Assembly: GCF_002878395.1 (NCBI RefSeq)
Contig: NC_061115.1
Location: 94,613,364 to 94,677,363, forward strand
From: Capsicum annuum
Taxonomy: Eukaryota; Streptophyta; Magnoliopsida; Solanales; Solanaceae
Direction: 5' to 3'
Length of the DNA: 64,000 nucleotides
Of the stretch, positions 45,969 to 57,839 are shown one piece after another. The number at the start of each line of letters is the position of its first letter. Within the stretch, counting starts at the first letter, position 1. Made by a program: the position numbers and the translations under genes. Below the pieces are notes generated by a model. The model had not been told where the DNA came from. It ran no database searches and saw only the letters and a program-made list of their open reading frames with translations.

Positions 45969-47015
45969 TGTAATGACCCTTCAGGCCATTTTCTATATTT
46001 CCACTCATTTTTGTCGTTTAGAGCTTTCATATATCTTCCCCAATTCATTCATGACTTGCTAGAACTGATAATATGGTTACCAAGCAGTTTTGTTGGCTTT
46101 TAGAGCCAATCTCTTATTTTGGAGTCTTCCATGGTTCAAATTGGATATCGGGGAAAAGCTTTAGTCTAACTATCTCGTATACAAATTCTGGTTGTTCCAA
46201 TAGCACTAGAATATAAATTTTAGGCTAGGTGGACCTTTGGTCCAGGTCTCAAGGAACGTAGGCTCATTTCAAGATATTTGTTGGAAGTTAAGAGAAATGG
46301 AAACTGGGTATGGGACAACTTCTTTTTGAAACCACCTTAGATGAAAATTTCAACTGCGCCATTATGTCCTTAACATAGAATTTGATAGGGCAGCATAGTC
46401 CATTTCCATATATGGGACTCAGGATGAATCCCGAGGGGTTAGCAAAAACCCAAAATAAACTTTATGCTTCACTTGGTGCACTCAACAAGTGCACCTGCTT
46501 AAGTATCCATTTGGGTTTCTTAACCAGAGGTAAGCTAAAGTATCTAGCTGACTGCTTAAGCGGTCAGGCTGGCCTGGTCAAATACTGCTAAAGCAAAACA
46601 ACTATCGCTAAAGTAGCAAGGGACCACTTAGGTTGTACCTATGCAATCGTCAGGGTATCGCTAAACCGACACTAGGTCGCTTAAGCGGTGGCCGCTTAAG
46701 TGGCCCAGTGTCCCCTTAAGAAGCACCCGTAGACCTGGAAAGGGTATAAATACCCCACTTAGCCTATTTTTCACCATTTGTCATCTATTTCCACGACATT
46801 TAAACCTTAAAAAGTGGGAAAGCTTGAGGAAAATATTTTTGGGTGAATTTGGGGCTTGGATAGACTATTTACGTATTTATCCTTTAAATTTATGGTGAGT
46901 TTTGATTACTTTCTTCCTAGAATTCTCTTTCTTTTCCTAAAATTTCAAGAAGCTTGTAGGCGGTATTTTTAACCCATTATATCTCGGGATTTACCAACTT
47001 TTGAAGGTAAATATT
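45969..47015 (+). repeat. 3' LTR of chromovirus H, cut off by element G
   Basis: Starts TGTAATGACCCTTCAGGCCA. The 20 bases before it and the first 40 of the LTR match element G (51066 downwards, minus). U3 holds five CTTAAG palindromes (46498, 46555, 46680, 46695, 46715), then a TATA box TATAAATA at 46745-46752, and donor-like ATGGTGAGT at 46892-46900. It ends abruptly at 47015, where the LTR end of G begins. The 69-codon stretch at 46382-46591 is U3 DNA. Confidence 0.75.
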
Positions 47016-50000
47016 TGACACAGCCCAAACTAGGGCCTAGTTGTGTCGGGTATCGCAAGTCCAACCCGGACAAAAGATCACCGCCAATACCCCACAGTTA
47101 ACCACCCTACAACAAGATAAGGGACTGTACAGGAACTATGGAACAAACTTTAAATCATGTACGAAGAATCAACCAAAGTAAATGAGGTAAGGCTGAGAGC
47201 TCTTATTAACAAGTATGATCTTTTAAAATGAGTTACAATGTCACAACCCAGTTTATGAGTCATGTGGCACCTACTAAACTCCGCCAGTAGATAAGCCACT
47301 AACATAATCAGGAGCTAATGCAATAGGATTGTTTTGTAGGGAAAGCCCACTACAGGCTAAATTAAATGTAAAAAAGTTATAAATAAACATAATGTTCTAA
47401 AATAGATAAATAGATATAACAGGAATACCAATTTCACGACCTAGTAAAGACTGTACAAGAGCATCTATTTTCAATAATAAAGCTCAAGAGACATAGAATA
47501 TAGTCAATACATCTGTCTCGATACAAAAGACTGAATAAAAATAAGGTAGAAGGGAATGGGCGACTAGAAAATCTAAGAGCTCACCCTATCTTCAAAAGAT
47601 CAACAATGTACTAACAATGGTCAATGATGACATCTAGTGCTCAAATTTGCACTAAAAAGGTATAGAAGTGCAGTATGTGTACCAAAACAATAGGTACTCA
47701 GTATGCATCATCGGGTGATTGAGATTATGCATGATATAAAGATGATATAATGTAAGATAATCATAAATAAGTCAAGCTATGGAATCGAACCTCAATTATC
47801 TCCATCATTACTTTATAAAATGAGCAACTGAACCGAAGAAATAATAGTGTAGCATAAGACATCAACACATGTAAATATCACCGTGTATAAGAAATAGACA
47901 ATTTGGAATCATAATAAATAGTAAAGCATCAGCACAAGCAAGCACAAGTACAAAGTTGGCTCCGATACGCCAACTGGAGCATAAGTAAAAAGCTCGTCAC
48001 AGTATCTCATACTACTCAATAGTACACCCAAGAGAAGCATAAAGTAATTTAACCAACAAAATATCCACACTTCATTATTATTCAACCACATTTCCACAAT
48101 TATCATCAATCGATCATTTTACCAAACTTTTATTAATTACAAACATTGCCCATTTATCCATATTCCATAATATTGCATAAATTAACAACTTAATTATCAC
48201 TACTTCATTAGCCACTATTCATTAGCAACTGTTTTACATTAAATAGATTTATAATTTAGTAGTCTTCACTTAGGAGACTATCCACAATATTTCATACCTA
48301 TTTACAACATGGAATATCTATGTGAATCCACTATCTACCATTCTATCAACTAGGCATCCTTAATCACTAGCTATCACCGTGTTAGTTAAAAACCATCATT
48401 AATCAACTAATCTCATTCCTCAACTAACATCATTACTTAACAATGTCCACCACTAATCATCAACTATACAATTTTATAGTCAGTTAACCCTATTAGTGTA
48501 CAATAGGCATCTCAGATATCTATAACATTCCCAAATTACATATAAATATATAAATATGTATTTTCCATACATAGTTCTAGCCGGACTCAAACTGGTAAAT
48601 GTACACGTAGGCACATCGATATAATCATCTTCTATCCTTATCGGGTATCAATATCATCATCATGTCCTCCAGCCTTTCCAGGCATCAACATATCATCATA
48701 TTATACTTTAGCCTTGTCTGGCATAATCATATTATCGTAATATCCTTCAGCCTTGTCGAGCATCATCATATTATCATAATATTATCCAGCCTTGCCGGGC
48801 ATCATTATATCATTATAATATACTCTGAAATTATCGGGCATCACTACATCATCATAATCATAATTGGTGGAAAATTCAATAGCACAACCATGCATATAGT
48901 CAAGTATCATTATTTCAACATAATGAAGGGCATAAATTACCCATAATCACTAAGAATGACTTCTAACATATTTCATGGCACAATTTCTAACATCAACATT
49001 GAGGATGGTTTTTATCATGATTTCATAGCAACATCATACACATAAGCAATATCTTGAGCAATGGATCCTTAATAGCAATTTTAAGGGCTTATCATTAGCA
49101 GAAAGGGTAGTTTATGTTTAGCTTGAGAGGTAGTTTATCAATAGCTTAGGTAATAGCCAATCCATGGAATAGTCTATAGTTTATTCATAGCACGGTCCAT
49201 AGCATAATTTATGACTTCGACAATATCATAGTCAAGGACTCATTAAGTAATATATTCAATAGCCCAAATAAATAGCCATAAAAATAGAATACTAAATAAC
49301 ACATTGTAAACTTAACCAATACATCATACGTATGGTATAATTGTTAGGCATTAATTCTAACGTCATTTATCATCACCAACAAGTAATAAGGATTCCTCAA
49401 TAATTCCACATAAGGTCTTTCTCTTAACATTTAGCAATGTAAAAGAGTTTTAAGGAAGCTATATCAAATCTTGGCCTAAGGTGGGTCAAGAGCCCACTTC
49501 TAAATCCCCAAAATATACTCTAAATTCATTTCTATCCCAAACTTAGGCTAAGGTATCTAAATCAACTCTTAGATGTATGAAAAATCCCAATTAAATCCAA
49601 GGTAGGGATTCTACTCAAGTTCTATCAGTAAGTCTATTGAAACTAAAGTAGCTTTATTTGAGTAAGAAACTAAGTCCAATATATCCTTAAACATGAGTGA
49701 CAAGGTCACTCCCATCTAACTAGTGTAATTCTAAGAATTCTCATTCTAAACATGAGACATTAAGTCTAATCCATCAAGGTTCAAGGCAGTAAGCTAAGTA
49801 TTTAACTCTATTGGTTAAAATGGCCTATAAGATTCACCTATTCCCAAGGATTTCATTTAATGAATCCAAAACCTAAAACCCATCCCAATCTAGCAAGAAA
49901 TCACAATTATACTATAACATAATTTAATCTAACAAAGGATAAGCCTAACCTACCTGAATGCCGAAGAAATGTCAATAATTTGCTACCTTATTTTTCCTTT

Positions 50001-51066
50001 TCGAGAAGCCTTTTCAAGATGGCATGCTATAAAAACACAGTCTACACATCGATACTAGAAACCATATTAGACCATTGCGCTTCAGGTCTAAAAATTATGT
50101 CAAAATTCCACGTAGATCCCACTTTTGGAAAATTATATTTTCGATATTAGCCCAATTTGACATCAAGCTCATGGAATAAAAACCCCAAAAAAATGGATGA
50201 AAACCAAGCTAAGTTTGGGGATAAATCAATCCCTAAATGATTTAGGAGCTTTAGTAAAAAATTTCAAGAATTCAAGCATGAATATTATAGATTCTTACCT
50301 TAAATTCAAAGATATTTGCAAAATATATGTTAATCAAGCTCCCAAGTCACCCCAAGACTCAATTTAAGGTTAGCATACTATTTTAGGGGTTTTGGCCCTT
50401 AAGAATGAGCAAGAAAAGGCCAACACGTAGCCTAAGGGGTCTTTTTATACCCATGCTAGGTCCTCAGATATGAAAATCGCACAACTAAGTTGGTAATCGC
50501 ACTACTTGGTTATAGGAGTAGGTATGGTGATTGCCATACCCTATTGTACGACTGCACTACTTACTGTCAACACAACTGATAGTCTAAACTTTGAAAAATT
50601 CTAAGTTTCCATCAGTTCCTCGAGATTCATTCAAAATTTGATATACACAAATGAAATATCTAACCATACTAAGTATAATGTTTAAAATGCAATGGTGAAG
50701 TTGGATGTTCCATATGAGGTCGTTTCAACCATATATGAGTCCCACACCCATATTTCTAATTTTCACCTTTCCAACCAATAGGGTAAAATGAGCTTAGGTG
50801 AATTGGGACACGATCCAAAGGAATACCTAGCCTAAAATTGATATTTTGGAGCTGCTCACATAGTCAGAATTTGCACCTAAGATCTTCTTGATAAAGTTTT
50901 ATTAATGGCCATTTGGAACCAATGAAGACTTGTAAATGGGGAATTAACTCCAAAAACCAAACAAACTACCCAGTAACCAAACTGTCAGTTCCACTAGGGC
51001 AGCTATGGGAAAGCTTTAATGGCAAAAAGAAGTATAAATATAGAAAATGACCTGAAATGCATTACA
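47016..51066 (-). repeat. 3' LTR of chromovirus G (about 4.05 kb)
   Basis: In minus orientation it starts TGTAATGCATTTCAGGTCAT at 51066 and ends GGGCTGTGTCA at 47016. TATA is at 50441-50449 (TATAAAAAG) and a donor-like AAGGTAAGAAT at 50291-50301. It is unusually long for the family, partly through internal repeats such as the 39-bp array at 48632-48865. U3 has GTGCGAT words (50460-50540) in place of the CTTAAG of H. The mate LTR lies outside the window. No protein coding is convincing inside it. Confidence 0.7.
48632..48865. repeat. six 39-bp tandem units inside LTR G
   Basis: Units start at 48632, 48671, 48710, 48749, 48788 and 48827, each a variant of 'agccttg.cgggcatcatca' plus an AT-rich half. 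Because 39 is a multiple of three and no stop occurs, the plus strand shows an open stretch (48662-48946) with a 13-residue repeat rich in His and Ile; this is a consequence of the repeat and not evidence of a gene. Confidence 0.9.
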
Positions 51067-52490
51067 ATATCCACTACTAAAAGAACTTTTATCACTAAAA
51101 GTTAAAGATTAGAAAGTAATTGAAGTATCGAATAGGTGAGGATACGTAGCCCGTATCTCACTCTGATCTCCTAAGCGGTCTTCTCCTCTTGGCGGTGTCA
51201 CCACGTAAGGTTAATTATATGAATCTCTCTAGTGAAACCACCTCACATCACTAGTGAAAATGATCATTGGCTCCTCTACAAAGGTGAAATTCTCATCCAA
51301 CAAGATTGAGTCCTATCTAAGCACATGAGAAGGACCAAAAATATGTTATTGTAACATTGAGACATACAAAACTAGATGAACAACAACATAATTTGGAGAA
51401 AAAGAAAACTCATAGTCTACCTCACCAAATATGTGAAGAATCTCAAAAGGTCCAACATATCTTGGACTGAGCTTACCCTTTCTCCCAAACCTCATCGCAT
51501 CCTTCATAGGCGACACACAAATAAATACATGGTCACAACCTCCAAATCTCATGGAACTGAGCATGCGGTCTTCATTGGCCTTTTGCCTATTATGAGCTTC
51601 TCTCAACCTATCCTAAATTACCCAGACTCTATCTAATGACCCCTAAAGCCTATCTGTACTACGGGGCCTAACCTTAAAAGTCTCAAACCATCCAACTAGA
51701 GAACAACATCTCCTACCATAAAAAGCCTCAAAAGGACCTATCTCAATACTCAAATAATAGTTTTTGTTATATGCAAACTCTTCTAAGGCTAAGTGCTTCT
51801 CCTAATGTCCTCTAAAATCCATAACACAAGCTCGGAGAATCTCCTTGAGAACCTGATTAGGATGCTCAGACTAACCATCAGTTTATGGATAAAAGGCAGT
51901 ACTCAAATCCACCTAAGTACCTAACTCTTCTTGAAATGTTCTCCAAGATCTCAAAGTAAACGCAAAACTATGGTCTAAAATGATATAAATAGGAACTCCA
52001 TGCAAACAAAATATTTACCAAATATAGATATGGGCTAATCTCTAAGCACTAAAAATCATCTGAGTAAGAATGAAATATGCTGACTTCGTCCAACGATCTA
52101 TGATATCCCAAATACCATCCAAAACATACGAAGAATGAGCAAAACTACTAACAAAATCTATGGTAATCCATTCCCATTTACACTCAAGAATAGATAACCT
52201 CTGATTTAAACCACCTAATCAATGATTCCTTACCTTTACCTACTGATAATAATGACAACAAGCAATAAAGTTTGCCATATCTTTCTTCATACTATTCAAT
52301 AAATAATGGTATCTAAAATCCATATACATTTTTGATATAGTAGGACTAATAGAATATCTAAAATTGTGAGTCTCAAGCAAAATCAAATGAATTATACCAT
52401 CAAGCCGAGGAACACAAATACAACCATCAAACATCAAGATACCCCTAGAATAGATGGTGTGCCTCTTAGACTCACTACTTAACACTTGAT
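51067..52490 (-). pseudogene. integrase and chromodomain of chromovirus G
   Basis: In minus orientation: GCICVPRLDGIIHLILLETH (decayed zinc finger, 52240-52485) then YMDFRYHYLLNSMKKDMANF, WEWITIDFVSSFAHSSYVLD and WDIIDRWTKSAYFILTQMIF (core, first Asp kept), EDRMLSSMRFGGCDHVFICV, MRFGRKGKLSPRYVGPFEIL and HIFGEVDYEFSFSPNYVVVH (C-terminal module, 51346-51606). Then NFTFVEEPMIIFTSDVRW and ATYPHLFDTS are chromodomain remnants matching H. Stops are frequent. The end lies about 45 bp before the LTR start, as in H. Confidence 0.8.
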
Positions 52491-52993
52491 CAAAAAGGAA
52501 GCAAAGCTTTCTATCCTCAAACTAATTATCCCAAATTTTCTCAAGTATTGAGGACCTCACCTCTTGACTAGCCAAAATATTCTAGGATCAGAAATACAAG
52601 CCAAACTACCCATATTCACTGACTTGTGACTGAAGGAATTTTCTACCATACTTGTCTTGATCAGATGATATAAGATAGAGATATTATAGTCCTTAAGAAA
52701 CTCCATCAATCTATATTATCGAGCATTAAGCTCTCTCTAGGGTCATATGATGATGAAGACTGTGATGATCGGTGAAAATTTGACAATGTACACCATACAA
52801 ATAATACCTCTAAATCTTAAGTGGAAAAACTACCGCCACCAACTCCAAATAATGTATGGGTAATTATGCTTATGAACCTTATGCTGTCTAGAAGCATAAG
52901 CCATAAAAAAACCCTACAACATCAATACACAACCAGGTCTAACACCAAAAACATCACAAAACATGGTGCTACCCTCACCCTAAATAGGATGAG
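52491..52993 (-). pseudogene. RNase H of chromovirus G, part left of element M
   Basis: Minus-strand blocks GVRPGCVLM, MAYASRQHKVHKHNYP, LELVAVVFPLKI, YLYGVHCQIFTDHHSLHHHM and MEFLKDYNISILYHLI give RNase H in the right order, with TDHHSL kept. The sequence breaks at 52993/52994, where element M begins. The preceding codons of the same domain are found on the far side of M at 61704-61774. Several stops. Confidence 0.75.
52989..52993. repeat. candidate target duplication ATGAG of element M
   Basis: ATGAG precedes the 5' LTR; AAGAG (61704-61708) follows the 3' LTR. Four of five bases agree, acceptable for an old Ty3 insertion. Confidence 0.55.
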
Positions 52994-54406
52994 TGATGAG
53001 TGGTGATCTTTTCACTTATTTTCCTCAAACCTAAATGCACACTACCATGTTTGTATAAGAAAAAAAAGTATCAACGTGATTTAAATGCACTAATATCCAT
53101 ATTTTCTAGTTATATATTTGAGAAGGTAAAAACATATGGATTGGAGCTAAAAGAGATCAAATGGAATGCCGCTGGAGACCTAGAGCAGTTGAACCTCAGT
53201 TACCGATATTGCGATCCTCAGGACATGATTGCTGTCAATCAAGCTGGTAAGCAAAATATAATCATGGAGCACAACTGTGGTCGTGTAGCCACAGTCATAG
53301 TTAGACCTGCACGATTACATTTCAGTGGGAATATGACATAGGGAAGTTTTATAAAATTGCATAGAAAAATCCCAAACCCCATATAGGTAAAAACCCTTTC
53401 TTCTTTGGGTATTGCTTAGCTCATAGAGAATTTTTAATTGAAATAAAGAAACCCTAATTTGGCAAGTTTATAAGTAATTTTGGAGGCTTGATTTCTTAGT
53501 AATTTTGTGAAGAATGAATGCTTTGTATAATCCTTATGGTATATCTCTCTTTACTATCTTAATAAGTATCTAAGTAATTTAGTATTAGGATAACATTTAA
53601 CTAGAGTGTAATTATGTATGGGTGTTGTGATTTTTGCATGAGTTTTACTTGTTGAGTATGGATTTCACCATTACTTGAATCAATGAGTTGGAATTTGTGG
53701 GTTAAATCCCCTATTCTCCTAATGGGTTTGATAGTTTTAAACCCCAAACTCTAAAAAACCTTTATCATCCTTGAAAAAGAGATGAAAATGAACATAAGAT
53801 AACCCATAATATCTTTGAAAGAGGGTTATAGAGAGATAAGGCAATGGAAGACAATTAAGCTTATGGTTTACTAACTTTTGTAATCTCAGTAATAAGTTTA
53901 ATTGGAGTGTAAATCATGTCTAGAGCATCATCCTAGAATAGGGAATGCTTGATTGAGGTTTTGGGTATTTATCGATTCCATAGGTGCTAGAATGAGCCAA
54001 TGGGTGAAATCATTGTGGTTTTATTAAAATATTAACCACAATGATCTTTGACCTATCCTATCCTTTAGTTAATAACTAATTTTTATGTTAAACCATCATC
54101 AACCCACATGCTTTTACTTTTAGGTAAACATAATCCTAAGATCTACTCAAATATTGATTTTAAGTTAAAAGTGTCAAATTTGGTCATTATTAACCAAAAA
54201 TCATTACAAACAAATCCCAAATCAATCCCCCCATTTTATTTTACATGTCATGTTTTTTAGTATTTCGAGTAACCTTTTAGTATGTTAAGAACACATAGGA
54301 CTTGAAATTTGTAATTAGCTCCTTGTGGATTCGACCCCATCTCGAGTTGGGTTATTGGCAATGACTGCCTCACCCCTCAAACATGGTAGTGGGATTAGCA
54401 TTACGA
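52994..54406 (+). repeat. 5' LTR of element M (1413 bp)
   Basis: Starts TGATGAGTGGTGATCTTTTC and ends GATTAGCATTACGA just before the primer site; the 3' copy ends GCATTATCA. It includes a GC-richer patch at 53190-53335 with 'gcgatcc', 'gtcgtgtagccacag' words, weaker than in the 3' LTR, consistent with loss of CG sites. The 113-codon open stretch 53000-53341 lies across the LTR start and is not a gene. Confidence 0.8.
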
Positions 54407-54409
54407 AAA

Positions 54410-54427
54410 TTATGTCATTGTCGGGGA
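54410..54427 (+). promoter_or_regulatory. tRNA-Asp-type primer binding site of M
   Basis: TTATGTCATTGTCGGGGA against the family site TGGCGCCGTTGTCGGGGA: thirteen of eighteen bases agree, and four of the five changes are C-to-T or G-to-A. It lies three bases after the LTR end. Confidence 0.7.
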
Positions 54428-54547
54428 GTGGTGTATAGATTTTACTTGTACGGTGTGATTCTTACTTGGGAATACTTGGGGTGGTAAAATTTACTTTATT
54501 TTTTATTTTTAAAATTCTTTTTAGGTTATCAAAGTATTTATGGAACA

Positions 54548-55860
54548 ATGAGTGATAGTGTAAGCAACATCGACCCCTTTGATGGTCCGCTAGATAATAG
54601 GGGCCAACTAAATAAATTGGGACAAACAAGTGCAATCTGTATCCCACCAACTAATGGGAAGGGATTCATCCATATGTCTTGCATCATGCTTCACATGTTT
54701 AAAATAAAAGGATTGTAAGGGGGTAACGCCGTCCAGAACCCAAATTTCCATTTGAAAAATTCTGTGGAAGTGTGTGAGCCATTATATATAGCACACATTA
54801 CTTAAGAATCAATTCGGATTTGCCTTTTCCTATTCTCACTAATGGGCGAGGTGGTTTAATGGATCTGTTCACTTCCACCTGGCTCAATCACATCTTGGGA
54901 TAAGCTTACTACAATGTTTCTTGATAGATATTTCCCACTATCTAAAATTCTTCAAACGTAGGAAGAGATGTTGAATTTTTATCAAATGAATGAAGAGCCA
55001 TTTTTGGATGTTTGGGAATGATTTAATGGAAAATTAGCCCAATTCCCAAATCATGAAGTCCTAGAGAAGATACTTCTTAAGATCTTCTACCGTGCCCTAG
55101 ATCCATTAAACAAAATAGTGGTGGATAATGCGGCGAGTGGCTATATAGTGAAGATGCACCACCATGCATCCTTTTTATTAATAGGAGTAATGTCAGAGAA
55201 AAACCGAGGTTGGAATACCTAGGATAACGATGTTTCCAAGATCCCTTCTACTACTTTCGTGGTTGATAATGAACAAAAAAGCAAAATAAAGAGAAGGATA
55301 AGACCATGGAAAAAATGATGACCCAACTTGAACTCTTGACAAAGCATGTTATGGGTACACCTATGAAAGTGGTAAACGTCGTAGCATTAATATCTTATGA
55401 AGATGATGAAGAAGCAAAAATGTTGGATGAGGAAATCTGGTATTTGGCTAAGTACTCGGGGGGTTCATGCTCTGCCTATAAAGGCATGGTAGAAATCAAG
55501 GTTTGATGGACCGCGAGTGGGATAAAAATTGGAGGAATAAGGAGCATGATTATGATCCCCCTTATGATCGAGCTAAAACAAAGGAATCATGTGCCATAGA
55601 CCCTAAAAAGTTCAAGAACGAGGATGTTTTAGCAAGAATATTGAATACAATGGAAGGTACAAACAAAATGGTCCAAGAGTTGAAAGGTGACTTCTCTTAA
55701 TTATCTCAAACCATAGTGTCTCACTCTGCCTCTATCAAGTAATTGGAAACCTAAATTGGTCAAATCTTCACGCAACTAAATGCTAGGCGTAAAGGTCGAC
55801 TCCCCAGTGACACCATTGCTAATCTAAAGAATGATTCTTAAGTTCTAGCAATTGTCACAA
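54548..55860 (+). pseudogene. gag of element M
   Basis: ATG at 54548 starts MSDSVSNIDPFDGPLDNRGQ. The capsid-like core follows with PPGSITSWDKLTTMFLDRYF, FPLSKILQT and FNGKLAQFPNHEVLEKILLK, the order seen in Athila/Tat gag (GSI.TW..L...FL.RFFP). Open stretches 55306-55506 (EKMMTQLELLTKHVMGTPMK) and 55503-55700 (AIDPKKFKNEDVLARILNTM, NKMVQELKGDFS) continue the C-terminal part, ending LPSDTIANLKND and VLAIVTRSGKTLYE in another frame. The latter blocks are near-standard wording for Solanaceae Tat-type gag. About eight stops or shifts. No zinc knuckle is seen. Confidence 0.8.
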
Positions 55861-56712
55861 GGAGTGGAAAGACACTTTATGAACTCTCTAAAAGATACTC
55901 GAGTGAGAAAATTCTCAAAGCTAAAGCCAAGGAGGTGTTACCTTAAAGTCAAGAAGAAATTGATGAGAAGGAAACCAATGAAAGTAATGAAGAAGTGGTG
56001 GAGGTTAAAAATCCACAAAGTGAAGCAAGGCCCACAATCCAAGTTCTTCCCCCATTCTCTCAATGATTGAATAAAATAGAGGAATTTGACAAATTGAGGA
56101 AGTTCATGAAAAAATTTAGCAATATATCGATAAATATCCCGTTGCTCGAGGTGATCCAAGAGATCCCAAGATATGCTAGCTAATGAAAAAGTTGATATCC
56201 AAAAATAATATTATTGAAGTTTGCACCATTGAGGTTACTCATGGGTGTAGTTCTATCATGGATAGTAAGGTTGCAAAAAAAAAAGATAATCCTAGAGCGT
56301 TCACCATTCCTTGTAGAATCGGGATGCATGAGTTTGTGAAAGCTCTATGTGACCTTAGTGGAGCATCAACTTAATGACTTTTGTGATCTACAAGAAGCTT
56401 GGATTATATGTCCCTACACTAACCTCTATTCTACTCTTAATGGTGAACTGGTCCATCAAAAGACAAGTCAGAATTTTGTTTGATGTCCTTGTTAAAGTGG
56501 AAAAGTTTATACTCTCGGCAGACTTTGTGGTGTTGGACTATAAAATGGACCAAGAGGTACCTATCATCCTTGATTGTCCTTTCTTAGCCACCAGAAGAGC
56601 CATTGTCCATTTGGATATAGGGGAAATCAAAATATGTAAGACAAAAAAGGAAACTGCAGAGCTCCAAGTTGTTTTTATGGTAGATGTGGAGAGTGATAGG
56701 GTGAATGGGTAG
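55861..56712 (+). pseudogene. aspartic protease region of element M
   Basis: After an acidic linker (SQEEIDEKETNESNEEVVEV) and PLLEVIQEIPRYAS come NPRAFTIPCRIGMHEFVKAL, then CDLSGAST, a stop, and MTFVIYKKLGLYVPTLTSIL. The open stretch 56374-56712 continues VLVKVEKFILSADFVVLDYK and DQEVPIILDCPFLATRRAIV. This is the Tat/Athila protease; the catalytic loop CDLGAS has gained a Ser (CDLSGAS) and is followed by a stop. The Asp itself is present. Nothing resembling RT follows. Confidence 0.8.
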
Positions 56713-57830
56713 GGGATTGAGGACTCACCTTGAAGATGGATGAGGAAAAACATCGTGCCACAATGTTAACTAAGGCACTAGGTGGGAGGTAGCCCACAAA
56801 TTCGACGAAAGTATCTCGTATCCTTTTTTATATGTTTTTGTAGTATATATCTTAGCTTTTACATTTAAATGGATTTGTTGTACTATATAGTGCATTGGAT
56901 GAGCTTGAAAAGTGGAAAGTGTGCAATTTATCATTGAAAACTAAATAGGGAAAAATTATAAAAATTGAGCAAAAATCTAAATAGTGGAAAATAAGGGAGA
57001 GAAAATGCTCTCAATTACTGCAACCATGGTCCCTAAGAGTGATCATGGTCGCCCACATGTCCGCAATTGTAGCCACTTGACCTCAGTCATGGTCATTTCA
57101 CCCACATGATCCCTAATTTTCCTCCACTTCCCTCAAACTACCTTTCAGGTTTTACTCTATAATTATACTAAATTCTAGCAAAGTTTATGAGCTCTCCAAT
57201 AACATTCTTTCATCCCTCTTGCATCACAAAATAGGTAGGTATCATGCCTTAGAATGCATTATTACAAGAGGGGCTAAAGTCTTGATTGTTATGCTTTCCA
57301 TGTTGTCATACTTGGTATTGGTATGGTGTTGGCTTCTTGATTAAGGTGTGAATACATGTGGATCAATCTTGACTGACCAAAAATATGTGAAAAATATAGA
57401 CAAATACGGTGTGCACACCAAGTGTTTTGACACATTGCCCAAATAAACTTTCAATTATGATATTTGTATTTTAACGGGTATATTAAGACACTTATTAGCA
57501 TTGTTCAATTGGACTTCATGTAAATCCATATTGTAGTGCATGATAGTGGCCTAAAAAATAAGAATAAATTTGAACACAAGGAGTTAGCATAAAACTAGCA
57601 TCAGGTATGGCGACTTCGGTTAGGTGGCCGTAATTGCGGAAATATGAACGAGATCATAGACTACGAGTGAGGTAACCAGGGCTAGTTTTCTGTCATACCA
57701 AAAATATGAACTTCTAATTTTTAGCCTAACACAACCAAGAACACATTTCAATGAGCTTTAGTGAATAACGTGTTATATTTTGAATGATAAAATATCATTG
57801 ATTAACATAATATGGGCCTAGTGCTTTGAG
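56713..57830 (+). other. non-coding region in place of pol in element M
   Basis: Holds the block ATGTTAACTAAGGCACTAGG...GGGAGGTAGCCCA (56764-56798), also present in element N, then AT-rich DNA with a GC-richer patch at 57010-57115 ('cgcaattgtagccacttgacc'). No RT, RNase H or integrase motif in any frame. Confidence 0.65.
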
Positions 57831-57839
57831 GAAAACCTC

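Noticed and set aside
48632..48865. CRISPR-like array
   Set aside because: Units are directly adjacent and similar along their full length, with no alternating unique spacers, and the genome is a plant nucleus.
48662..48946. His/Ile-rich repeat protein on the plus strand
   Set aside because: It arises from a 39-bp minisatellite inside an LTR; no start context or independent support.
53000..53341. 113-codon plus-strand protein at the left edge of element M
   Set aside because: It spans the start of the 5' LTR; the 3' LTR has the same DNA with stops and shifts.
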